Assembly (NCBI GenBank): GCA_021788955.1
Contig: JAJYKC010000022.1
Location: 1 to 11,321, forward strand
Source: Acidobacteriota bacterium
GTDB lineage: Bacteria; Acidobacteriota; Terriglobia; Bryobacterales; Bryobacteraceae
Direction: 5' to 3'
DNA length: 11,321 nt
The notes below the pieces were generated by a model. That model saw only the letters and a list, made by a program, of their open reading frames with translations. It was not told the DNA's origin and made no database searches. The translations under genes and the position numbers were made by a program. Positions 1 to 5,821 of the stretch are shown one piece after another. Numbering within the stretch: position 1 is the stretch's first letter; each line of letters starts with the position of its first letter.

Positions 1-100
1 CGGCAATTCCGGACGCACATCAGCCGCCCGACTCGGAGACGCCCGGCGAGGGGACACGGTCAGCAATAACGTATAATCTGAGGAATCGCTGGACCACTAT
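1..100. other. Non-IS DNA abutting the broken transposase
   Basis: From about position 100 to the window start the minus strand no longer encodes transposase residues. The piece contains an AT-rich patch around 66-80 and no recognisable gene. It may be the end of another element that inserted here, or the flank exposed by a deletion. The short palindrome CTATATAG sits at 98-105, right at the junction. I cannot assign the segment further. Confidence 0.4.
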
Positions 101-709
101 ATAGATCTTGTGCCCCTCCCCCGGCCAGCTCAGCTTCGGTTTCGGATACACGGCCTGTAGCCCCAACATCTCCATTAGCCGCCGCACTCGGTGGCGCCCC
201 ACCGGATAGCCCTGATCGTGGAGCCAGCGCATCATCCGCCGGCTGCCGTAGAACGGCCGACGCGTGTACTCCTCGTCAATCAGCCGTGTCAGCTTCAGAT
301 TCTCCGCGCTCTCGCCCAAGGGTCGATAGTACAGTCCCGACCGGTTCACGTCCAGCAAATCGCACTGCCGCCGCAAGCTGATTTCCGGATGCCCTGCTTC
401 CACCAGTGCGCGGCGCTCCTCAGTCGAGCAGACCAACTTTTTTTTCAACCAGTCCAATTCCACCTTTAGCCGCCCGATCTGCTCGTACAGCGCGTCCTTG
501 TCGGCATCCTGATCCTTCCGCTTCCGGCTGCGCCCATCCACGAACAACTCCGCCATCTGCTCGACGGCCGTCTTGCGCCACTGACCGATCTGCACCGGAT
601 GCACGTGATACTGCGAGGCCAACTGGCTCAGCGTTCGCTCGCCGCGGATCGCCTCCAGCGCCACCTTGGCCTTGAACTTCGGACTGTACTGCTTGCGCGT
701 CGTCGTCAT
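20..709 (-). pseudogene. Truncated IS3-family transposase (OrfA-OrfB in one frame)
   Basis: The start is ATG at 709-707, preceded by GGAGG (minus strand of 712-718). A further ATG at 727 would only add six residues. Residues about 1-90 look like IS3 OrfA: a helix-turn-helix of the KFKAKVALEAIRGE type, then a leucine-rich helix ending in LKKK. The OrfB N-terminal part follows with the family motifs RRALVEAGHPEISLRRQC, GLYYRP, RRPFYGSRRM and YPKPKLSWPGEGHKIY. Family members then continue into a DDE integrase domain of roughly 150 or more residues. Here the last 26 codons (98-23) read into unrelated sequence before a TGA at 22-20. All catalytic acidic residues are therefore missing. OrfA and OrfB normally overlap and are joined by -1 frameshifting; here they are continuous. 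The protein might still bind the element's ends but should not be catalytic. Confidence 0.85.
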
Positions 710-775
710 CGCTCCTCCCGCGTCCACGACTCCGCCGAATTCTAACTTATTGCCTGGTCTGAAATCCTGGGGTCA
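101..775 (-). mobile_element. IS3-family insertion sequence remnant, 5' part only
   Basis: Minus-strand DNA from about 775 down to 101 carries the left part of an IS3-family element: a short leader, a strong Shine-Dalgarno site, OrfA and the beginning of OrfB. The outer end is probably at 775, where the minus strand begins TGACCCCAGG; IS3 elements typically start with TG. That boundary is inferred because the partner inverted repeat is absent. The element stops abruptly near 101, before the DDE integrase core, so it cannot transpose on its own. The other end was removed by deletion or by a later insertion. I see no target duplication. Confidence 0.75.
438..445 (-). promoter_or_regulatory. A8 slippery tract at the OrfA/OrfB junction
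   Basis: Eight consecutive T on the plus strand give A8 followed by G on the coding strand, coding for Lys-Lys-Lys at the end of OrfA. IS3-family elements use an A-rich heptamer of the A-AAA-AAG type here for programmed -1 frameshifting. In this copy the frame is open straight through, so either a base was gained in the tract or this subfamily is naturally fused. The position matches the family's usual junction. Confidence 0.5.
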
Positions 776-798
776 CTCAGCCCGGGTTCGTTTAGAAT
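769..798 (+). promoter_or_regulatory. Possible promoter for the HARE-nuclease gene
   Basis: TAGAAT at 793-798 matches the sigma-70 -10 consensus at five of six positions and lies 29 bases before the start codon at 828. The -35 region, around 769-775, is poor and coincides with the inferred outer end of the IS3 remnant. If this is real, the IS end supplies part of the promoter. Only the -10 is reasonably supported. Confidence 0.3.
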
Positions 799-818
799 GC
801 AGGGTCGTTACAGAAATT

Positions 819-823
819 GGAGG
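819..823 (+). promoter_or_regulatory. Ribosome binding site fixing the start at 828
   Basis: GGAGG lies four bases before ATG 828. The frame stays open upstream to an ATG at 666, but that stretch runs back through the IS3 remnant on the opposite strand and has no comparable site. The protein therefore begins at 828. Confidence 0.7.
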
Positions 824-827
824 TCGC

Positions 828-1787
828 ATGAATGTCGGAGTTGCCGAAAAGATCTCGTATCTTGAACTCGCCAGACGCGTAATTGAAAAGCAGGGACAAG
901 CGATGAGCGCAGCAGAGATATGGTACGCAGCCCAGGAGTTAGGACTGACGAAGTTGCTGAGCGCTACCGGAAAGACGGCCGAAACTGCACTCGCGGGAAT
1001 CCTTTACAGGGACGTGAAGAGGCCAAACTCGCAGTTCCAAAGCATCGGCGCCGGTCCGGCTAGGTTCCTCCTGAAGTCACTTGGGGGCTCGATGTCCCAG
1101 GCCGACCTCGAGGCGCAGGTCGCGGCCGCGCCCCAGGCCCAGTTTGAGCCAAAATACCACGAACGGGACCTCCATCCGCTGTTTGTCTGGTTCGCTGCCC
1201 GCCAGTTCGACGCCCACTGCAAGACCATCTATCACGAGAAGGCGATAAAAAAAGGCGAGAAGCAGAACCAGTGGACCTATCCGGATATTGTTGGTTTCAC
1301 TCTGATCCCGGAGGGCTGGAAACACGAGGTCTTCGAACTTGTTCGCGATATCGGAGCACCCGCCCGGCTCTACTCATTCGAGCTAAAAAAATCGCTAGAT
1401 TTTTCCAATCTGCGAGAGGCGTTCTTCCAGGCCGTGTCAAACTCTTCCTGGGCACACGAGGGATATCTTGCCGCGGTGTACATCGATGAGGGCCCAGAGT
1501 TCCAACAGGAGCTTAGGAGGCTTTCACAAAGCCACGGCATAGGTGTGGTGCAAATGGACACAAGCGAGCAGGAGAATTGCCGCGTTCTACTTCCCGCACG
1601 AAGGAGGGAGGAAATCGATTGGGATACTGTGAGCACCCTGGCAGCCCTCAGCGAAGAGTTTGAGCAGTTCATCGGGTGGGTGAACAAATCCGTGAAAGTT
1701 AACAGCGTGCCAGAGAAGGCCGGCTTTGATCCCGTGCGAGAGGACGAAGATCTGCGAGCGTACCTGAAGATGAAACTGAGCCAGTGA
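828..1787 (+). CDS. HARE-HTH domain protein with PD-(D/E)XK-like nuclease domain
   Basis: This is a 319-residue protein with two recognisable parts. Residues about 8-84 resemble the HARE winged helix: an LELARRVIE helix, MSAAEIWYAAQELGL, and a small-residue turn followed by FQSIGAGPARFLL. HARE-HTH domains occur in bacterial restriction-linked proteins and in eukaryotic chromatin factors, where they are thought to bind DNA. Residues about 107-310 resemble the nuclease-like part of COG2958-type proteins: ERDLHPLF (112-119), YPDIVGF with Asp153, FELKKS with Glu185 and Lys187, then a helix starting at Gln201. The Asp-x(n)-Glu-x-Lys pattern fits a PD-(D/E)XK endonuclease core, so catalytic activity is plausible. 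No methyltransferase or specificity gene is visible nearby. The gene stands alone between the IS remnant and the WYL gene and by eye is less GC-rich than the downstream operon, which suggests separate acquisition. The domain call is fairly firm; a restriction or defence role is inference. Confidence 0.8.
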   Translation: MNVGVAEKISYLELARRVIEKQGQAMSAAEIWYAAQELGLTKLLSATGKTAETALAGILYRDVKRPNSQFQSIGAGPARFLLKSLGGSMSQADLEAQVAAAPQAQFEPKYHERDLHPLFVWFAARQFDAHCKTIYHEKAIKKGEKQNQWTYPDIVGFTLIPEGWKHEVFELVRDIGAPARLYSFELKKSLDFSNLREAFFQAVSNSSWAHEGYLAAVYIDEGPEFQQELRRLSQSHGIGVVQMDTSEQENCRVLLPARRREEIDWDTVSTLAALSEEFEQFIGWVNKSVKVNSVPEKAGFDPVREDEDLRAYLKMKLSQ

Positions 1788-1878
1788 AGCCGTTCGAACT
1801 CTTATCGGGGATCATCGCGGGCGTGAGGGGGGGGTGTCGCGCCGCTGCCATATCGTCTCTTGTACAGGTTGAAGCGAA

Positions 1879-1891
1879 GCGCCCCAGGCGC
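1879..1891 (+). terminator. Short GC hairpin after the HARE-nuclease gene
   Basis: GCGCC, loop CCA, GGCGC forms a perfect five-base-pair stem 92 bases after the stop codon. No T-run follows, so this is not a standard intrinsic terminator. It could be a weak stop or chance pairing in GC-rich DNA. The rest of 1788-1940 holds no gene that I can see, only an eight-G run at 1827-1834. Confidence 0.2.
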
Positions 1892-1940
1892 GTTGCGCAC
1901 TGATACATCCTGCCAAACCACAATTCGCATTCCACGGGCA

Positions 1941-1970
1941 TCGACATTCCAACTCCAATTAGCTTAAGAT
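1941..1970 (+). promoter_or_regulatory. Possible promoter of the WYL regulator gene
   Basis: TCGACA (1941-1946) matches the -35 consensus at five of six positions. It is followed after 18 bases by TAAGAT (1965-1970), which matches the -10 at four of six. Transcription would then begin near 1977, downstream of the ATG at 1972, leaving the ATG at 1999 as the usable start. The host's sigma-factor preferences are unknown, so this is tentative. Confidence 0.3.
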
Positions 1971-1998
1971 TATGAGGCCTGCTTACCGGAACCAAACC

Positions 1999-3015
1999 AT
2001 GAGCCAGATGGAGCGGATCTACAAGCTCGACCGTCTGTTCCGGCGGAAGAAACCGCCGTCCAAGCGGGAAATCCTCGAAATGTTCGAGATCTCGCCGGCG
2101 CAGTTCAAACGCGACCTGGAGTATATGCGAAACCGGCTGGGCGCCCCAGTCACTTTCGACATGGGGGCGGGTGGGTACAAATATACGTCCGAAGAGTTCA
2201 ACCTGCCCGGCCTCTGGTTCACTGAGCGTGAAGTCTACTCGTTGCTCGTTATGAATTCGCTGCTCGAACAACTGCAGCCCGGATTTGTACAGGAACAACT
2301 CGGCCCATTTCGGGATAGATTGCGGGCGCTCCTGGCGAAGTCGGGACGCGGCACGCAGAGCATTCTGGAACGGATCGAGGTCAGCGCGATGCCGCAGCGC
2401 GCGGTCGATCCCGAGCAGTTTCAGGCCATCTGCGATGGGACGTTGCGCCGGAGGAAGTTGCGAATGCGCTACTACTCACGTTCCCGCGATGCCGAAAGCG
2501 ACCGCGTCGTTTCGCCACAACGCGTGATTTACTATCGCGGAAACTGGTACCTGGATGCCTGGTGTCACGAGAAGGAAGCCATGCGGCGATTTGCAATCGA
2601 CGCCGTTCGCCTTGCCTCGGTCCTGGAGGAGCCTGCTCTGGATGTAGCGCCTGCGGGCGGGGAGCAGGGGTACGGGATTTTCTCAGGACCAGCCGAAAAT
2701 ACCGCCGTGCTCCTCTTCGATTCGGATGCCGCCAGGTGGGTCGCCGAGGAGGAATGGCACCCGCAGCAGCGTGCCGCCACGCTGCCGGATGGCGGCCTGC
2801 GACTTGAAGTTCCATACAGCAATCCCCGGGAAATCATGATGGACATTCTGAGGCACGGACCGCACGTCGAGGTGGTCCAACCGGCCTCCCTCCGCAGCGC
2901 TGTCGCGGATGCACATCGGCAAGCTGCGGAGAAATATGAAATTGCGAAGCCCGCGGTTTCCTCAGACCGATCTTCTGGCCCTTGGAAATCGCGGTCGCGC
3001 CAGGCGCGCGGCTAA
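1999..3015 (+). CDS. WYL-domain transcriptional regulator
   Basis: This is a 338-residue regulator. Residues about 1-70 form an N-terminal helix-turn-helix of the MSQMERIYKLDRLF type, with the recognition region around ISPAQFKRDLEYMRNRLGAP. The WYL domain spans about 120-215, with the motif visible as Trp183-Tyr184-Leu185 in RGNWYLDAW and the basic strand RRFAIDAV at 196-203. The C-terminal WCX-type extension ends in DILRHGPHVEVVQP (282-295), followed by a basic tail. Family members act as repressors or activators. Known relatives bind nucleic-acid ligands through the WYL domain (the DNA-damage regulators PafBC and DriD) or control phage-defence loci (BrxR, CapW). An in-frame ATG at 1972 would add nine residues, but family proteins begin at MSQMERIY, so I prefer 1999; neither start has a clear Shine-Dalgarno. 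The gene lies 71 bases before the addB-like gene in the same direction, so it may regulate that operon and itself. The family call is secure; the target and ligand are inferred. Confidence 0.9.
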   Translation: MSQMERIYKLDRLFRRKKPPSKREILEMFEISPAQFKRDLEYMRNRLGAPVTFDMGAGGYKYTSEEFNLPGLWFTEREVYSLLVMNSLLEQLQPGFVQEQLGPFRDRLRALLAKSGRGTQSILERIEVSAMPQRAVDPEQFQAICDGTLRRRKLRMRYYSRSRDAESDRVVSPQRVIYYRGNWYLDAWCHEKEAMRRFAIDAVRLASVLEEPALDVAPAGGEQGYGIFSGPAENTAVLLFDSDAARWVAEEEWHPQQRAATLPDGGLRLEVPYSNPREIMMDILRHGPHVEVVQPASLRSAVADAHRQAAEKYEIAKPAVSSDRSSGPWKSRSRQARG

Positions 3016-3030
3016 TCCCATTTACAGCCA

Positions 3031-3047
3031 GGCTCCTTCGGTGAGCC
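3031..3047 (+). promoter_or_regulatory. Hairpin with C(UUCG)G loop before the addB-like gene
   Basis: GGCTC (3031-3035) pairs with GAGCC (3043-3047). Inside, C3036 and G3041 close a TTCG loop, with T3042 bulged. C(UUCG)G is an exceptionally stable RNA tetraloop. No T-run follows, so it is not a standard terminator. It sits in the 71-base gap between the WYL stop and the addB-like start and could affect read-through or mRNA stability. The function is unproven. Confidence 0.3.
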
Positions 3048-3086
3048 ACCCCGGCCCGCAGAATATTCCTCGTAGGCAAAAAACTC

Positions 3087-5819
3087 ATGAATAGCGGCGG
3101 AGCGGACTTGTGGTTTTGGCAGGCGATGGACGACGGTGCCACGGTGTTGACGGCGAACGCGCACCTCGCTCGCGACCTGCGGTGGGCTTATGATCTCCGC
3201 CGCCGTGCTGGCGGCGAAACCTCGTGGCCGGCGGCCGATATCTTGGATTGGAACGGCTGGCTCCGGCGGACGTGGGACACTGCCGTGCAGCGTGGCGCCG
3301 CGCCGCTGGCGGTCCTGTTGAGCGCGGCTCAGGAACAATTCATCTGGGAACGGATCATCGAAGCCGGCGCCGGGGGGCGCGGGCTCCTCCACCTTCCGGC
3401 CACCGCGGCGGCCGTTGCGTCCGCTTACGCCCTAGCCTCAGCCTGGCGGGTTTCGCTGCAAGACGCCGACTGCGTGGGGTTTGAAGACGCTGCCGCTTTC
3501 GTCGGCTGGGCGGCGGCGTTCGAAGACGCGCTCGAACGGCGCGTCTGGCGGTGTGGGGCCCAGGTTCCCGGCGAGTTGACCCGGATATTCCAGGAACGCC
3601 GCATGCCGCTTCCCTCGCACATCATCTATGCGGGCTTCGATGAACTGACGCCCTCGGAACAGCGGCTGATGGATGCCCTGGCCGAAATGGGTTGCCCGGT
3701 CGATGCGGCGCCGGCCCGGGCGCCCTGGTCGCCGCGCCGCGTTCGCGTTGCCGCGGCGGACGCCGCCGCCGAACTGGACGCCGCCGCGGCATGGGCCCGT
3801 GAGCGCATGGCCTCCAACCCTGGCGCGCGCATCAGCATCGTGATCCCGGATCTGCCCGCGAAGGTTGCCGCCGCCGAACGGATCTTCGAGGATGCTCTCC
3901 ACCCATCCTTCGAGCCCGTCGCGGATGACCGCCGCCGTGCGTTCCATATTTCCGCGGGATCCCCACTCGACGATACGCCTGTCGTTGCGGCTGCCCTCCA
4001 ATGCCTGGGTTTGGGGCTGCGCGCCGTCTCCATCGCGCAGGCCGGCTTATTGCTCCGGTCGCCATTCCTGCGCGGCGCGCTAGCTGAACGCAGCGCACGC
4101 GCGCTGCTCGACGCCGAGCTGCGGCACCGCGGTTTGGCGGAAGTCTCGCTTGCTGAGCTCACGCGGCTCGGGTCTCGCGAGGATGCCGATGGTAGCCCGC
4201 GGGCATACGCCTGCCCGATTCTGGCACGCTCGCTTCGTGCATGGCGCCGCGCAGTAGGACGCATGCCCGCGCACCAGTTGCCATCGGCGTGGAGTCGCAC
4301 GTTCTCAAAGCTCCTGCGCCTCAACGGGTGGCCTGGCGAGCGCGCATTGAACAGTGCCGAGTATCAGGCGATCCGCCGGTGGAATGAACTTCTTTCCGAA
4401 TTTGCCGGGCTCGATTTGATCGGAGAGCGATTCTCGTACTCCGACGCTCTCGGCCGCCTGCGCCGAATGGCATCGCAGGCCCGTTTCGGTCCGGCTGACG
4501 AGCACGCACCCGTGCAGATTCTCGGCATGTTGGAAGCCGCGGGCGCCACCTTCGATCATCTGTGGATTGCCGGCTTGGAGGATCGCGTCTGGCCTGCTCC
4601 GCCGCGGCCGAACCCATTTCTGCCATTACCGCTCCAACGGCGCCTCGGGTTGCCGCACTCTTCTCCCGAACGCGAATTGAGTTATGCCCGAAGAGTGCTG
4701 GTGCGGCTGCTCCAATCCGCGCCGGACGTGGTGGCGAGTTACCCGAAAAGCGAGGGCGACACGGACTTGCGCCCCAGCCCGCTGATCCTCGAACTAGACC
4801 ACGCGGAGCCGCCGGTGCCGCCTGCTTCTATGGCCGCGTTGCTGAGGGGCGCCGGCGCCGGGTTGGAACGTATCGAAGATAAACTCGGGCCGCCGGTCGA
4901 GCCCGGCTCGGTGACACGCGGCGGGATGGCCATTTTGGAACGTCAGGCGGCATGCCCCTTCGGTGCCTTCGCCCGGTTCCGCTTGAATGCGCAGTCGCTC
5001 GAAGAACCGGAGCCGGGTTTTAGCCCGCAGGAGCGCGGCATGATCGTTCACGCTGCGCTGGACAATTTCTGGCGGGAGGTCCGCACGTTCGATGCGCTCG
5101 TTGCCTGCGCGCCGGAGCAGCGGGCCGAGACGATCGCGCGGGCGGTCGCAGCCGCAGTTGCAAGCAAGGTAAGAGGGCGCGGCGTAGCGTCTTCCAAGCG
5201 GCTGATTGTTCTGGAGCAGCGCAGGTTGGAGCGCCTGCTGGGGCGCTGGCTGGACATAGAAGCCGGGCGGACTCCTTTCACGGTCGCCGAACGCGAAGAG
5301 CCGCGGCGCGTAGAGGCGGGCGGGCTTTCGGCCGACGTCCGCGTGGACCGCGTGGACCAGTTGCCCGATGGCCGCGAAATCGTGATCGACTACAAGACCA
5401 GCCTTTCGAGCCCCTCGGCTTGGGAAAGCCAGCGCCCCGATGCGCCCCAATTGCCGCTCTATGCGTCCAGGCGCCAGGGCAAAATCGCCGCGGTGCTGTT
5501 CGCGCAACTCGCCCCTGCCGAACTCCGCTTCAAAGGCATCGGCGAATCCGCGGGCGTACCGGGCACCACCGAGTATTCCCGATCCGCTCCGGGTAAAACC
5601 GCCGGAGACACGCTCGCCGACCACATTGTTCAATGGGGCGAGATCCTCGACGCGATCGGAGCCGAGTTCTGCGCGGGCGCCGCCGCCGTTGCGCCGAAGC
5701 GCCCGGACAAATGCCGCAACTGCGCGTTTCCCGCGCTGTGCCGTGTCGCGGAAATCGAGGCGGCCATCGAGGAGCCCGCGGACGATGGCGAGATGGCTGT
5801 GAATGGGGAGAGGAATTAG
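3087..5819 (+). CDS. AddB-like PD-(D/E)XK nuclease subunit (TIGR03623-like DNA repair protein)
   Basis: This is a 910-residue protein resembling the AddB-related 'probable DNA repair protein' family, whose members are about 900 residues long. It should pair with the AddA-like subunit encoded next to resect double-strand DNA ends. The N-terminus (TVLTANAHLARDL) has no Walker A, unlike Bacillus AddB. The middle looks like an inactive helicase-type scaffold (for example FDHLWIAGLEDRVWPAPP). The C-terminal RecB-type nuclease has His655 (GMIVHAAL), Asp754 in VDRVD, Asp768 and Lys770 in IDYKTS, and Gln788/Tyr792. Cys623 (QAACPFGAF) together with Cys876, Cys879 and Cys885 (C-x2-C-x5-C) fits the Fe-S cluster that staples AddB nuclease domains. 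The start at 3087 has only a weak upstream site; ATG 3126 would remove 13 residues and is a credible alternative. The gene ends two bases before the AddA-like start. The family call is strong; exact orthology to AddB is less sure. Confidence 0.85.
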   Translation: MNSGGADLWFWQAMDDGATVLTANAHLARDLRWAYDLRRRAGGETSWPAADILDWNGWLRRTWDTAVQRGAAPLAVLLSAAQEQFIWERIIEAGAGGRGLLHLPATAAAVASAYALASAWRVSLQDADCVGFEDAAAFVGWAAAFEDALERRVWRCGAQVPGELTRIFQERRMPLPSHIIYAGFDELTPSEQRLMDALAEMGCPVDAAPARAPWSPRRVRVAAADAAAELDAAAAWARERMASNPGARISIVIPDLPAKVAAAERIFEDALHPSFEPVADDRRRAFHISAGSPLDDTPVVAAALQCLGLGLRAVSIAQAGLLLRSPFLRGALAERSARALLDAELRHRGLAEVSLAELTRLGSREDADGSPRAYACPILARSLRAWRRAVGRMPAHQLPSAWSRTFSKLLRLNGWPGERALNSAEYQAIRRWNELLSEFAGLDLIGERFSYSDALGRLRRMASQARFGPADEHAPVQILGMLEAAGATFDHLWIAGLEDRVWPAPPRPNPFLPLPLQRRLGLPHSSPERELSYARRVLVRLLQSAPDVVASYPKSEGDTDLRPSPLILELDHAEPPVPPASMAALLRGAGAGLERIEDKLGPPVEPGSVTRGGMAILERQAACPFGAFARFRLNAQSLEEPEPGFSPQERGMIVHAALDNFWREVRTFDALVACAPEQRAETIARAVAAAVASKVRGRGVASSKRLIVLEQRRLERLLGRWLDIEAGRTPFTVAEREEPRRVEAGGLSADVRVDRVDQLPDGREIVIDYKTSLSSPSAWESQRPDAPQLPLYASRRQGKIAAVLFAQLAPAELRFKGIGESAGVPGTTEYSRSAPGKTAGDTLADHIVQWGEILDAIGAEFCAGAAAVAPKRPDKCRNCAFPALCRVAEIEAAIEEPADDGEMAVNGERN

Positions 5820-5821
5820 CC

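Noticed and set aside
666..827. Upstream extension of the HARE-nuclease frame to ATG 666
   Set aside because: It reads through the IS3 remnant and its inferred end, with no Shine-Dalgarno site. GGAGG before ATG 828 and the domain start at residue 8 favour 828.
1928..1951. Direct repeat CATTCCA (1928-1934 and 1945-1951) near the possible WYL promoter, as an operator
   Set aside because: A seven-base repeat within about 200 bases is expected by chance about once, and there is no symmetry or third copy.
5633..5821. Upstream extension of the AddA-like frame
   Set aside because: It lies inside the end of the addB-like gene in another frame; ATG 5822 has a ribosome site and precedes the conserved helicase N-terminus.
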